This document shows positions 1-8,755 of a stretch of 64,000 nucleotides of DNA, piece by piece. How positions within the stretch are numbered: position 1 is the first letter of the stretch; each line of letters starts with the position of its first letter. The position numbers and the translations under genes were made by a program. This DNA is from Pseudaeromonas sp963677375 (GTDB lineage Bacteria > Pseudomonadota > Gammaproteobacteria > Enterobacterales > Aeromonadaceae). The notes beneath the pieces are model-generated. The model was not told the DNA's origin and did no database searches. It was given only the letters and a program-made list of their open reading frames with translations. The DNA is taken from the NCBI GenBank assembly GCA_963677375.2, contig CAXXIF010000004.1, positions 539,247-603,246 on the forward strand, given 5' to 3'.

Positions 1-584
1 TGCACCGTCATATTGTTGCCCTGTCCTGATTTAACACCGTGAAATTCGAAATCATCAAACAGGGTGTAGAGCAGGGAAAAAGGATGCACTACATCTTCGA
101 CAAACCACTCTACCGGACTCTTGGGATAGGGAAGGTTGACGCCGACCACCAAGCAGATGCGACGCAGCTCGCCCAACTCGCCAGCCTGTATCCGCTGTTT
201 CAGTGCCAGTGCGGTCTCGAGTAAAGGAAAGGGATAGCTCACATAGATCTGAGATGAGTTTAGCGCAGAAAATTCTGCCTGATTCTCAGGGGTCATACCC
301 AGAGGTTTTTCACAAAGAATGGCTTTGTCTGATAAGGCTTGCAGGTAGCCCAGATGACTGGCTGTCGGAGTTGCAATGGTGATGACGTCACAGGCGGATA
401 AGGTCTCCAGTCCGGTGCCAAAATTCGGGATTTGCTCTTCAGTCGCGATCCGGGCTACCAAGTCTGCATCATGAGCCATCAAGGCATGAAGGGTACAGCC
501 TGCTTTGCGAAGGCCAGCTACATGGACTCGCCCCCAATTGCTACCTATGACTCCGGCGAGGAGTGCTGGTTTGTCTGTTTTCAT
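1..584 (-). CDS. Gfo/Idh/MocA-family NAD(P)-dependent oxidoreductase, partial (3' end outside window)
   Basis: An open frame runs leftwards from an ATG at 584 (GGGA about 8 nt upstream) to the window edge with no stop, so only the N-terminal ~194 residues are seen. The start carries a Rossmann nucleotide-binding segment (AGVIGSNWGRVHVAGL), then the family hallmark CEKPLGM around residues 95-102, where the Lys belongs to the conserved EKP motif, and EWFVEDVVHPF later. The family oxidises or reduces sugars, inositols and related compounds with NAD(P); the substrate cannot be told. It is read in the same direction as phoPQ but separated from it by a strong dyad, so it is probably its own unit. 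Confidence 0.85.
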   Translation of the reverse strand, partial: MKTDKPALLAGVIGSNWGRVHVAGLRKAGCTLHALMAHDADLVARIATEEQIPNFGTGLETLSACDVITIATPTASHLGYLQALSDKAILCEKPLGMTPENQAEFSALNSSQIYVSYPFPLLETALALKQRIQAGELGELRRICLVVGVNLPYPKSPVEWFVEDVVHPFSLLYTLFDDFEFHGVKSGQGNNMTV

Positions 585-648
585 TTTTATTCCCGTGAGT
601 GTTATTGCAGACGAGTCTGCTTGCCCGTCTTGTGTTGTTATGACGTAT

Positions 649-682
649 TAAATCAGGCCAGCTCTTGAGCTGGCCTGATTTA
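649..682 (-). terminator. Strong perfect dyad downstream of phoQ, probable terminator
   Basis: A perfect 16-bp inverted repeat (649-664 and 667-682, arm TAAATCAGGCCAGCTC) has only a 2-nt centre. It lies between the phoQ stop and the start of the next minus-strand gene. No long T-run follows, but the AT-rich stem base could release transcripts either way. Confidence 0.6.
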
Positions 683-725
683 ATGCGGAGTTGTTCGAGA
701 CCACATTAAGGGAGCTCGGAACTAT

Positions 726-756
726 ATGCAATTACTCCAGCATGCAATTACTCCAG
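726..756. repeat. Tandem 16-bp direct repeat beside a GC-rich hairpin
   Basis: ATGCAATTACTCCAG occurs at 726-740 and again at 742-756, giving a 16-bp period. Directly next to it, 757-779 forms a hairpin with CCGGGAG/CTCCCGG arms. Both sit just downstream of phoQ. The role is unknown: they may be part of the 3' UTR or a short sequence duplication. Confidence 0.6.
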
Positions 757-808
757 CCGGGAGCAATGACGCCTCCCGGTGGTGATATTCCGTCTGGAGC
801 GGGGGATA

Positions 809-2230
809 CTAAGCCGGACGATTAAAACGCAAGTTAAAACGGGCGCCTCCCAATTCACTCTGCATGATGGTCATTACACCGCCATAGGTTTGCATAATCT
901 CGGTAGCCACCGCCAAACCAATGCCTTGGCCGGGCTTGAATGTATCCACGCGTACACCCCGTTGCAGAATTTGCTCTCGGCGGTTGGCGGGAACCCCAGG
1001 CCCATCATCGGAGACATCCAAGACCAGTTGTTCCTGATCGGCATACAGGTGGATCTCCACATACTCCAGGCAATACTTGCAGGCGTTTTCCAGTATGTTG
1101 CCGACGATCTCCATGAAATCATTCCGATCGCCGTAGAAGAAGAGCCCCTGCTCGCAGGAGAGTGTCAACACCACACCTTTTCGGGCGTAGACCTTCTGCA
1201 AGGCGTTACAGAGTGGCGTCACCAGTTCTTCAACATCATGCTGTTGTTGAAACAGCCCCAACTCGGGGCCGGTACCGGCGCGACGCAGGTAATAGCCAAT
1301 TTGTTGGGAGATCCGGCTGATCTGCTCCTGCATCAAGGGCTCTTGCTCCACCAGTTGTTCCGGGCTTTGTCGTAACGAATGGAAACTCGACTGCAGTACG
1401 GCCAACGGGGTTTTGATGCTATGGGCCAGATCATCCAGTGAATGGCGATAGCGCTCCAACTGTTGTCGCTGTTGCTGCAAGAGCAGGTTCAGGTTGTTGA
1501 CCAGGTAGGTGAGCTCCCGTGGCGGGACAAATTCCAGCTGCTGGGTCTTGCCTTGTTCCAGCAACTGTAAGGCTTCGGCCAGGTGATCGATCGGGCGCAG
1601 ACTCCATTTGGCAGCAATCCAGACAATCGGCAGCAGGATCAGCAGGTTGACGAGAGTGACCGCTTGAAACGCATGCCACAGATAGGAGTTGTCCTCGCGC
1701 TCTTCCGGGACCGTATCGACCATGACGACCCGGAGTTCCGGCCGGTCCGCGGTTGCCGGGTAATGCTGTACCTTGGCAAAGTAACTGTACTCATCGATGT
1801 GCCTGAGCAGACTATCCTCCTCCTCGGGCAAGAGATTTCCCTCCCGATCATGGGAACCTGGGAGGAGTCTGGGATTGTTAATTTCATACAGGCCTTCATG
1901 ACGCAGCCATTCCTGGGACAGTCGTTTGTGAAATTCCGGTAGATCGCGGGATTGCCAGAGTAACTGATTATCCGCGCTGAATACCCAGGTAGCATAAAGG
2001 TGCCCACGCAGGGCGCTGTCGGGCGCGGTCAATTTGAGCTGACCATCGCGGAGTTGCACCAGCGACATAAAGGTGTCGATGTCGCGCTCCATCCACTGAT
2101 TGGTGTAGCGTAGTTGCATCATGTTCTGACCCAGGATCGCCAAAATGGCGTAGATCATGGAGATCAGCAACAGTCCAACCGCTGTGCCGGCGATGAAACG
2201 CAGCCGCAGAGATCCGGATAGGGCTCTCAT
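809..2230 (-). CDS. phoQ: Sensor histidine kinase, PhoQ-like
   Basis: This 473-residue membrane kinase has an N-terminal transmembrane helix (about 12-34), a periplasmic sensor of ~140 residues, a second helix near 185-207, then HAMP. A DHp motif follows with the phospho-accepting His in LAHSIKTPLAVLQSS, as in PhoQ (HSLKTPLAVLQS). The ATPase domain ends with NILENACKY, DDGPGVP and GQGIGLAV. Length and domain order fit PhoQ (486 aa in E. coli), a sensor of low Mg2+, acid pH and cationic peptides. Its start overlaps the response-regulator stop as ATGA, so the pair is translationally coupled. The PhoQ name rests on motif and partner similarity; the sensor domain is more divergent. Confidence 0.85.
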   Translation of the reverse strand: MRALSGSLRLRFIAGTAVGLLLISMIYAILAILGQNMMQLRYTNQWMERDIDTFMSLVQLRDGQLKLTAPDSALRGHLYATWVFSADNQLLWQSRDLPEFHKRLSQEWLRHEGLYEINNPRLLPGSHDREGNLLPEEEDSLLRHIDEYSYFAKVQHYPATADRPELRVVMVDTVPEEREDNSYLWHAFQAVTLVNLLILLPIVWIAAKWSLRPIDHLAEALQLLEQGKTQQLEFVPPRELTYLVNNLNLLLQQQRQQLERYRHSLDDLAHSIKTPLAVLQSSFHSLRQSPEQLVEQEPLMQEQISRISQQIGYYLRRAGTGPELGLFQQQHDVEELVTPLCNALQKVYARKGVVLTLSCEQGLFFYGDRNDFMEIVGNILENACKYCLEYVEIHLYADQEQLVLDVSDDGPGVPANRREQILQRGVRVDTFKPGQGIGLAVATEIMQTYGGVMTIMQSELGGARFNLRFNRPA

Positions 2231-2901
2231 GCGGGAACATCAAAGCGATAACCCTGACCGCGCACGGTTTGGATCGCATCAGGCTGATCCTCGACCTGCA
2301 TCTTGCGGCGCAGACGCCCCATCAGCACATCGATGGTATGGGTTTCTCTGAGATCGGCATCGGCATAGAGCTGAAACATCAGGGTTTCCTTGCTGACAAT
2401 CTCCCCGGAACGGCGCATCAGAAACTCCAGGATCTGGTATTCAAAGGCCGTGAGTTTGACCACCAGTTCATGGAGCTTGAGTTCTTTCCGGCTCAAATCC
2501 AGCAAATAGGGGGGAGCCTGAATTAACGAGGAGGCCAGTCCGCTGGCCCGGCGAACCAAGGCATTGGCTCGGGCTACGACCTCTTCAAGCTGGAATGGTT
2601 TGGTGACGTAATCATCGGCTCCGGCTTCGAGCCCTTTCACCTTGTCTTCCCAAGCATCTCGCGCCGTCAGGATCAGAATTGGGAAGTTAATTCCGGCAAG
2701 GCGCCAACGCTGGATCAGGGTCAAACCATCCTCATCGGGTAAACCCAGATCGACAATTGCCATATCCAGTTCATGCTCCTGGCTGTAATAATCGGCTTCG
2801 CGGGCATCGCTGGCGCTGTCAACCAAATGTCCCAGTGTCTGGAGTTGCACACAGAGATGGTGACGGAGTAACAGGTTATCTTCGACCAGCAAAATTCGCA
2901 T
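2227..2901 (-). CDS. phoP: OmpR-family response regulator, PhoP-like
   Basis: The 224 residues comprise a receiver domain (acidic ED at 7-8, phospho-acceptor Asp51 in AIVDLGLPDEDG, Lys in YVTKPF) followed by an OmpR-type winged helix ending in TIDVLMGRLRRK and TVRGQGYRF. RHHL, EADYY and VDLGLPDEDGL are close to enterobacterial PhoP. It is the DNA-binding output of the PhoQ kinase encoded immediately downstream (4-nt overlap). In enterobacteria PhoP controls Mg2+ uptake and lipid A/envelope modification; the regulon here is not visible apart from possible boxes upstream. Confidence 0.9.
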   Translation of the reverse strand: MRILLVEDNLLLRHHLCVQLQTLGHLVDSASDAREADYYSQEHELDMAIVDLGLPDEDGLTLIQRWRLAGINFPILILTARDAWEDKVKGLEAGADDYVTKPFQLEEVVARANALVRRASGLASSLIQAPPYLLDLSRKELKLHELVVKLTAFEYQILEFLMRRSGEIVSKETLMFQLYADADLRETHTIDVLMGRLRRKMQVEDQPDAIQTVRGQGYRFDVPA

Positions 2902-2988
2902 TTGCTATACCTCAAATGGAAGTGAAGGGATGATATCAGGCCTCTTGAGCCTTGAGCCATGGCGCGTCTGTCGGAACAATAACAACGC

Positions 2989-3046
2989 TAAACCAGACCA
3001 GAATCGACACCATTCTAGCGAACCTTCCTTGAACTCTGGATAAACC
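2989..3046 (-). promoter_or_regulatory. Possible PhoP-type GGTTTA boxes upstream of phoP
   Basis: Read on the minus strand, GGTTTA occurs at 2994-2989 and again at 3046-3041, in the phoP/mscL divergent intergenic region (2902-3178). PhoP boxes are direct repeats of (T/G)GTTTA spaced 5 nt; here each has only a poor second half (GTTATT or AGTTCA). Autoregulation is plausible but weakly supported. The rest of the interval also holds an AT-rich stretch near 3050-3080 that could carry the mscL promoter. Confidence 0.3.
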
Positions 3047-3178
3047 AGCTAATATTTTATCAAGTTATCAATACGATAAGGTGAGGTGCCGCGAGGGGGA
3101 TTCTACTTCTCCCTGCCGGAGCCATGGGGTAGTATGAGGCCGTTATCAGAATGTTGGTGCATGAAGACGGAGAGCCAT

Positions 3179-3631
3179 ATGTTTAAAGAATTCAAAGAGT
3201 TTGCCATGCGTGGCAATGTGGTGGACATGGCCGTTGGTATCGTGATCGGTGGTGCCTTCGGAACCATAGTCAAGAGTCTGGTGGATGATGTTCTGATGCC
3301 ACCCATCGGGCTGTTGCTGGGTGGCGTCGATTTTTCAGACTTTTTTGTGGTGATGAAAGAGGGGGCCAAGGTGGCTGCGCCTTACCACACACTGGCAGAT
3401 GCCAAGGCGGCGGGTGCCGTGACCTTGAATCTGGGGCTATTTGTCAATTCGGTCATCAGCTTCACCATCATGGCGTTCGCACTGTTTATGCTGGTCAAGG
3501 TCATGAACAAGTTACGGATGGAAAAGGCAGCCGCACCGGCCGAACCCACCACCAAGAGCTGCCCCCATTGCTGCACCGATATACCTATCCAGGCCAAACG
3601 CTGCCCCCATTGCACCTCTGATTTAGGCTGA
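3179..3631 (+). CDS. mscL: Large-conductance mechanosensitive channel MscL with C-terminal Cys-rich ribbon
   Basis: The 150-residue protein begins MFKEFKEFAMRGNVVDMAVG, the classical MscL N-terminal amphipathic helix and TM1; TM2 lies near 78-100. It forms the pentameric inner-membrane valve that releases solutes on hypo-osmotic shock. I chose ATG 3179 because GGAG lies 7-8 nt upstream and it matches the family start; upstream in-frame codons add unrelated residues. Unlike E. coli MscL (136 aa), it ends with two CPHC motifs about 15 residues apart (CPHCCTDIPIQAKRCPHC), resembling a small zinc ribbon seen in some MscL homologues. It is divergent from phoPQ. Confidence 0.95.
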   Translation: MFKEFKEFAMRGNVVDMAVGIVIGGAFGTIVKSLVDDVLMPPIGLLLGGVDFSDFFVVMKEGAKVAAPYHTLADAKAAGAVTLNLGLFVNSVISFTIMAFALFMLVKVMNKLRMEKAAAPAEPTTKSCPHCCTDIPIQAKRCPHCTSDLG

Positions 3632-3652
3632 GATAGCCAGCGTTTTTGTTGG

Positions 3653-3692
3653 TTGCATCCTGCTGTGGTGATTCAACCCCTCCAGGATGCAA
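3653..3692. repeat. 10-bp inverted repeat between mscL and lipoprotein gene
   Basis: TTGCATCCTG (3653-3662) pairs with CAGGATGCAA (3683-3692) over a 20-nt loop, just after the mscL stop. A smaller CTCCAG/CTGGAG hairpin follows at 3702-3714, next to the ribosome binding site of the lipoprotein gene. It may terminate mscL or shape the leader, but no T-run is present. Confidence 0.4.
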
Positions 3693-3720
3693 TCCTGTGT
3701 CTCCAGACTGGAGTGACTCT

Positions 3721-4284
3721 ATGAGGCGGCTAGCCCGACTGCTTGTGCTGTTGCTTTTAGCCGGTTGTAGCGATAAGCAGCCGGTTAATGAAATCACCAA
3801 TGGACCGGCGCAAATTGCCGAAACTTTTTATCGTCTCTTGCAGGCTCATCCGCTGGTTGATCTGCCGGAGCCTGCGCAGTACCGGGATTTTCGGCCCTTG
3901 CTGCAACAGAGCCTGTTACGCCGTCTGGAACAGGCTTACGCGGTGGACCAACAAGGTCACAGAGCTGAACCGGAACCCACGCCGCCGCTGTCACAGGGGA
4001 GTCTGTTTACCTCCCTGTTCGAGGGGATGACAGATTTCGAGCTGATCGCATGCCAGAGCAAAAAAATGACCAGTCGATGTCAGTTTCGCTTGATCTATGA
4101 CAATCAGGGGAAAACCGTAGAGTGGCAGGATGAGCTCCGTTTGCGCCAGGGCCGTCTCGGCTGGCAAGTCGAGGACGTTGTCTATGGTGGCAACTGGGAC
4201 TTCGCGCCCAAGGGAACCCTGACCTCCCGGCTGGATACCATTATTGCCATGGTGCCCGCAGCCGTTGAAAAATTGGAAAAATAA
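3721..4284 (+). CDS. Predicted lipoprotein of unknown function
   Basis: The 187-residue product starts with a short lipoprotein signal: MRR, a Leu-rich core and a lipobox LLAGC with the acylated Cys at residue 16. An upstream in-frame ATG exists at 3646, but ATG 3721 has GGAG at a good distance and places the signal peptide at the N-terminus. The mature part is charged and mixed, ends with a hydrophobic helix before VEKLEK, and contains a C..C pair (ACQSKKMTSRC) that could form a disulfide in the periplasm. I do not recognise the family. It lies between mscL and the carbonic anhydrase with no clear operon link. Confidence 0.75.
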   Translation: MRRLARLLVLLLLAGCSDKQPVNEITNGPAQIAETFYRLLQAHPLVDLPEPAQYRDFRPLLQQSLLRRLEQAYAVDQQGHRAEPEPTPPLSQGSLFTSLFEGMTDFELIACQSKKMTSRCQFRLIYDNQGKTVEWQDELRLRQGRLGWQVEDVVYGGNWDFAPKGTLTSRLDTIIAMVPAAVEKLEK

Positions 4285-4371
4285 CGCGACGGGAAGTTCA
4301 AGGGTTTCTGCTGGCATGAAGCAAAGCAGGTTCCGGGGCCACAGAGCCCCGGCATTGGGATATTATTTATC

Positions 4372-5115
4372 ATGCAAAAAATGACTGTACTGGCGGCTTT
4401 ACTGTGTTCCGCAATCGGGTTGCCTGCCACTCAAGCCGCCGAATCGGCGCACTGGGGCTATGAAGGTGACGTTGCACCGGCTAACTGGGGTCAACTCAGC
4501 GCCGAATATGCCACCTGTGGTACTGGTAAAAACCAGGCTCCGGTGGATATTCATGGCACGGTCAAGGCCAAGCTGCCGTCGCTGCCTTTCCACTATCAGG
4601 CCGGGGGGCAGGAGATCATCAATAATGGCCACACCGTCCAGGTGGTGTACGCCGATGGTAGCCAGCTCACCGTAGATGGTGCCGCCTTCACTCTCAAGCA
4701 GTTTCATTTTCATGCCCCCAGCGAGAACCTGATCCAGGGCCGGCAATATCCGCTGGAAGTGCATCTGGTACACAGTGATAACGAGGGTAACCTGGCTGTG
4801 GTGGGTCTGATGTTCAAGGAGGGGAAGGCCAATCCGTTGCTGACGACGTTATGGCAACAACTGCCCCAACATGCGGGTGACACCTTGACGCTGAGCAAGT
4901 CGGTTAACGTCGCCGATCTGTTGCCCAAGGATCACAGCTACTATCGCTTTGCTGGCTCCCTGACCACGCCGCCCTGTACTGAAGGGGTACGCTGGTTGGT
5001 ATTGAAGAAGCCAATGACGGCCTCCAAGGCCCAAATCGAACAGTTTGCCAAACTGATGGGGCATCCGAATAACCGTCCGGTACAACCCGTGGGGGCGCGA
5101 CTGATCGTCGAATAA
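4372..5115 (+). CDS. Periplasmic alpha-type carbonic anhydrase
   Basis: The 247-residue product has a cleavable signal peptide (about 1-22, ending TQAA) and a full alpha-carbonic-anhydrase domain starting AHWGYEG. Zinc ligands are visible as His112 and His114 in QFHFHAPSEN and His131 in EVHLVHSD; Glu118 is the usual second-shell residue, and TTPPCTEGVRW supplies the substrate loop. Cys49 and the Cys in PPCTEG are positioned for the disulfide typical of bacterial exported enzymes. It hydrates CO2 to bicarbonate in the periplasm. The ribosome binding site is weak. It is monocistronic, with a terminator after it. Confidence 0.95.
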   Translation: MQKMTVLAALLCSAIGLPATQAAESAHWGYEGDVAPANWGQLSAEYATCGTGKNQAPVDIHGTVKAKLPSLPFHYQAGGQEIINNGHTVQVVYADGSQLTVDGAAFTLKQFHFHAPSENLIQGRQYPLEVHLVHSDNEGNLAVVGLMFKEGKANPLLTTLWQQLPQHAGDTLTLSKSVNVADLLPKDHSYYRFAGSLTTPPCTEGVRWLVLKKPMTASKAQIEQFAKLMGHPNNRPVQPVGARLIVE

Positions 5116-5132
5116 CGGTGAAGCTCCTGAAG

Positions 5133-5156
5133 CGGCCTGAGTATCAGGCCGTTTTT
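5133..5156 (+). terminator. Rho-independent terminator after carbonic anhydrase
   Basis: An 8-bp stem CGGCCTGA/TCAGGCCG with a 3-nt loop is followed by TTTTT, 17 nt after the stop codon. Confidence 0.9.
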
Positions 5157-5356
5157 CTTCACGCCATCGAGTCGACGTGGATGGGCTGCGAACAGGGAAC
5201 GTCGTAAAATAGCGTCTATTGGTTTGATGGCTCAACCCACATCATCAGCTCTCTTCTTTTCTGGCGTTGCCTGCTGAGGATGCGATTTTTTGCCTACACC
5301 ATCAGAGCGAACTTTCATGTGACGACCACGAGGCTTGGATTGATGAGCAAGACCTT

Positions 5357-6580
5357 ATGCTGATGAACAGCTGCATTCAGGGAATACTGGACACCGATTT
5401 TTACAAACTGTCGATGCAGCAGGCCTATCTGCATCAAGCACCACATGTTGAGGCGGAATGGGAGTTTCACTGCCGTAGCGGTGAGGATTTGACACCCTAT
5501 CTGGATCTGCTGCGTGAAGAGCTGGAGGGGATGCGTGATTTGCGCGTCTCCTTGCCACAGCTGCGTCAGCTAGCCCGCCAGGCTCCCTATTTGCAGGCGG
5601 ATTATCTGGATTTTCTCTACCACTTTCAGTTTGATCCGGACTTGCTGCAGATTGGCATCGAGCAGGGAGTACTCAAGATCCGGGCTCGTGGTTTGCAGAC
5701 CCGGATTTCATTGTTTGAAATTCCAGTGTTGGCCACCTTGAGTGAACTGCGTAACAGTGTGCGTTATCCCGAGGTGACCGCCCGACACATTGAACGCAGC
5801 ACGCTGGAGAAGATTAGCGAACTGCAACGGTTGGGTGATAGCGTCGATCTGGGGGCGTTTCGTTTTAGCGATTTTGGGACTCGCCGCCGCTTCAGTTTTG
5901 CCGCGCAACGCCAAGTTCTGGGATTGTTACAGCAACACTTACCCACCCAGTTGGCGGGAACCAGTAATCCGTTGCTGGCCCAGCACTTCGGGTTGCCGGT
6001 GGTGGGTACCATGGCCCATGAATGGCTGCAAACCCATCAAGGGCTGAATTATCCACTGGCCAGTACACAAAAAGTGGCGCTGGAAAACTGGTTACGGGAA
6101 TATCATGGCCAGCTAGGGGTCGCCCTGACCGATGTGATCGGCATCGATGCCTTCTGTCGGGATCTGGATTTCCATTTAGCCAGTCAATACAGTGGCTTCC
6201 GTCAGGATAGTGGCGACCCCATCCTGTGGGGCGAGAAGCTGCTGGCCCGGTTGGAAGCACTGGGCATAGATCCGGCGCACAAGACGCTGGTCTTCTCCGA
6301 TGGTCTGGATTTTCAACGTGCAGTGGCTCTCTATCGGCATTTTCAGGGGCGAGTGCAAACCAGTTTTGGCATAGGTACCTGGCTGATGGGGGACTTCGGG
6401 ATCAACCAGCCCATGAACATGGTGATGAAGATGATGCGTCTGGGTGGACAGCCGGTCGCGAAGATATCGGATAGCCCGGGCAAGATCCTCTGTGAGGATC
6501 GGGATTACTTAAATACGTTGATGGAGGCTTTCGCCGTGGAGGCGAGTGTCCGTCAGCAGGTTCTCAGTCAAGTCGCCTGA
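5357..6580 (+). CDS. pncB: Nicotinate phosphoribosyltransferase
   Basis: PncB converts nicotinate, PRPP and ATP to nicotinate mononucleotide, the first step of Preiss-Handler NAD salvage. The ~407 residues match family length (400 in E. coli). ILDTDFYKLSMQQA near the start, FGTRRRFS mid-protein, and SGFRQDSGDP, TLVFSDGLDF and FGIGTWL in the C-terminal half are PncB signatures around the PRPP site. The frame also extends to a TTG at 5267, but the family begins close to ATG 5357 or ATG 5363; neither has a strong ribosome binding site. It is followed 54 bp later by nadE, which acts further down the same pathway. Confidence 0.95.
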   Translation: MLMNSCIQGILDTDFYKLSMQQAYLHQAPHVEAEWEFHCRSGEDLTPYLDLLREELEGMRDLRVSLPQLRQLARQAPYLQADYLDFLYHFQFDPDLLQIGIEQGVLKIRARGLQTRISLFEIPVLATLSELRNSVRYPEVTARHIERSTLEKISELQRLGDSVDLGAFRFSDFGTRRRFSFAAQRQVLGLLQQHLPTQLAGTSNPLLAQHFGLPVVGTMAHEWLQTHQGLNYPLASTQKVALENWLREYHGQLGVALTDVIGIDAFCRDLDFHLASQYSGFRQDSGDPILWGEKLLARLEALGIDPAHKTLVFSDGLDFQRAVALYRHFQGRVQTSFGIGTWLMGDFGINQPMNMVMKMMRLGGQPVAKISDSPGKILCEDRDYLNTLMEAFAVEASVRQQVLSQVA

Positions 6581-6634
6581 GCTGGATTTACAGACTCTGA
6601 TAGGCTGGCTTGGTGTCAAAGGAGCGGAAGTTTC

Positions 6635-8677
6635 ATGCGTCAAACCCTGACTCTGGCTACGGCCTGTATCAATACGACCCCTCTGGATCTGGAGGGCAAT
6701 CTGGCCCTGATCCGGGACGCCGTGCAGCAAGCCGCACTCGCCCAGGCCGATGTGCTGTTGCTGCCCGAACTGTCGTTGACCGGCTATGGCTGTGAAGACA
6801 TGTTCTTTGTCGCTGACTGGCTCGAATCATTACCGGGTGAGTTGCTGCTGCTGGCCGAGTCGCTACCCGAGCAGCTGCTGGTCGCCGTTGGTTTCCCGTT
6901 GCACATGCAGGGCGGCCAGGTGTTCAATGGCGTGGCGTTGCTGTCGCGCGGCATACTGCATGGGGTGGTCTGCAAGCAACATCTGGCGCGCAGTGGCATT
7001 CATTATGAACCGCGCTGGTTTACGCCATGGCCTGCCGGTTTGGTCAGTCATATGACGCTGGTCGGACAGACGGTACCGGTCGGAGATCTGGTGTTCGATG
7101 TCAGCGGTGTGTGCATCGGCTTCGAGATCTGTGAAGATTCCTGGGTGGCTTCACGGCCGGGACGCAGTCTGTTCGAGCGCCGGGTGGATGTGATCCTCAA
7201 TCCATCGGCCAGCCACTTTGCCCTCGGCAAGCAACAACAACGCAGTCAGTTCGTGCGGGAAGGTTCTCGGGCCTATGGCGCCATCTATGCCTATACCAAT
7301 TTGCTGGGCTGTGAGGCTGGACGCGCCGTGTATGACGGCGATGCCATGATCGCCAGCAATGGTGAGCTGGTGCTGGTGGGGGAACGCCTAAGCTTCGCGC
7401 CGGTGAAGGTGTATAGCGCCACCGTCGATCTGCAAGTCAATCGCGCCCAGCGGCTGATCAGCAGTCAATCGCTGGTGCCTGAAACCACGACCGGTATTGC
7501 CGACGTCGATTTTCAGTGGGCTCCAGAACCTTATCGTCGGCCTCTGGCAACGCCCTGCTTGCTAGCGGCGGAGGATGAACATGCCGAAGCCTGTCGTGCC
7601 GTGGCGCTGGGGCTCTGGGATTGGCAACGCAAGACCTTTACCGGCGGCTATGCGTTAAGCCTCTCCGGTGGTGCCGATTCGGCGCTGTGCGGGGCCCTGG
7701 TCTTTATGGCCCAGGTGCAGGCTTATGCGACGCTGGGCGAGAGTGCCTATCTGGCCGAGTTGGCCAAGGGCCGCCTGCTGCCTCCCGCACGGGGCGAGCA
7801 AGAACCCTTGAGTTGGCTGCGGGAGCGGGTGATGCCGCTGGTGCTGACCACCCTGTATCAGGGGTCTGAATACAGTGGCTCTGTCACCTACAATGCCGCG
7901 GCGGGTCTGGCCGCCGAGCTGGGGGCGACCCACCATGCCTGGTCGATCGCCGAATTGGTGAGTGGTTATCTGGGGCTGGCTAACAGCCTGACTCCCGCTG
8001 ATCCGCTGAACTGGCAGCGGGATGATCTGGCACTGCAAAACATTCAGGCCCGGGTGCGGGCGCCAGGGATCTGGTTGCTGGCCAATCGCGGCAATAAATT
8101 GTTGATCGCGACTTCGAATCTGTCCGAAGCCAGCGTCGGTTACTGCACCATGGATGGCGATACCTCTGGGGTGTTGTCACCCATAGGGGGTATCAGCAAG
8201 TCACGGGTGTTGCAGATCAATCGTTACATTTTGGAGCAGGGCATCCCCCTGCAAGACGGTGAGGTTTTCGGCATCGGTCGTCTGTCTCTGGCGGCCATGC
8301 AGGCCATAGTGCATCAGGCGCCCACCGCAGAGCTGCGCCCGGTGGAGCAGACCGATGAGGCGGACTTGATGCCTTTCCCGGTCCTCGATGCCATCCGCCG
8401 TTTGAGCCAAACCCAGCACCTGACACCCAAAGGAGTGCTACAACAGTTGCTGCGGGGTGAGTTTGTCACCCAATATGGCGTCACACAACTGGTGAGCTGG
8501 ATCCGTCGTTACTACGGCCTCTATTGTCGCAACCAGTGGAAGCGCGAGCGCATTGCGGTCAGTTTCCATATCGAGGCCGACAGTGCCGATCCCAAGACCT
8601 ATCGCCGCTTCCCGGTACTCTCCAGCCAGCTCACGCGCGAGCTGGCGCAAATGGAAGCATTTGCGGCCAGCTTGTAA
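6635..8677 (+). CDS. nadE: Glutamine-dependent NAD+ synthetase
   Basis: The 680-residue two-domain enzyme amidates nicotinate adenine dinucleotide to NAD. The N-terminal nitrilase-type glutaminase (about 1-280) shows the Glu in LLPELSLTGYG, the catalytic Lys region (VCKQHL) and Cys in GFEICEDSW. The C-terminal synthetase has the PP-loop SLSGGADSALCG near 345 and later NLSEASVGYCTMDGDTSG. Length fits glutamine-hydrolysing NadE, not the short ammonia-dependent form. AAGGAG lies 10 nt before the ATG. With pncB it forms a two-gene NAD salvage operon. Confidence 0.95.
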   Translation: MRQTLTLATACINTTPLDLEGNLALIRDAVQQAALAQADVLLLPELSLTGYGCEDMFFVADWLESLPGELLLLAESLPEQLLVAVGFPLHMQGGQVFNGVALLSRGILHGVVCKQHLARSGIHYEPRWFTPWPAGLVSHMTLVGQTVPVGDLVFDVSGVCIGFEICEDSWVASRPGRSLFERRVDVILNPSASHFALGKQQQRSQFVREGSRAYGAIYAYTNLLGCEAGRAVYDGDAMIASNGELVLVGERLSFAPVKVYSATVDLQVNRAQRLISSQSLVPETTTGIADVDFQWAPEPYRRPLATPCLLAAEDEHAEACRAVALGLWDWQRKTFTGGYALSLSGGADSALCGALVFMAQVQAYATLGESAYLAELAKGRLLPPARGEQEPLSWLRERVMPLVLTTLYQGSEYSGSVTYNAAAGLAAELGATHHAWSIAELVSGYLGLANSLTPADPLNWQRDDLALQNIQARVRAPGIWLLANRGNKLLIATSNLSEASVGYCTMDGDTSGVLSPIGGISKSRVLQINRYILEQGIPLQDGEVFGIGRLSLAAMQAIVHQAPTAELRPVEQTDEADLMPFPVLDAIRRLSQTQHLTPKGVLQQLLRGEFVTQYGVTQLVSWIRRYYGLYCRNQWKRERIAVSFHIEADSADPKTYRRFPVLSSQLTRELAQMEAFAASL

Positions 8678-8693
8678 CCCAGAATCCGCTAAT

Positions 8694-8719
8694 AAAACGG
8701 CCCCGCGAGGGGCTGTTAT
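8694..8719. terminator. Bidirectional terminator between nadE and the HD-GYP regulator
   Basis: The hairpin centres on CCCC-GCGA-GGGG, extended by A/T pairs on both sides (AATAAAACGG on the left, CTGTTATT on the right). It lies between two convergent genes and could serve both. Confidence 0.75.
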
Positions 8720-8755
8720 TGTGTCGGGGGCGGATATGACGGCAGGTGGTTGTGC

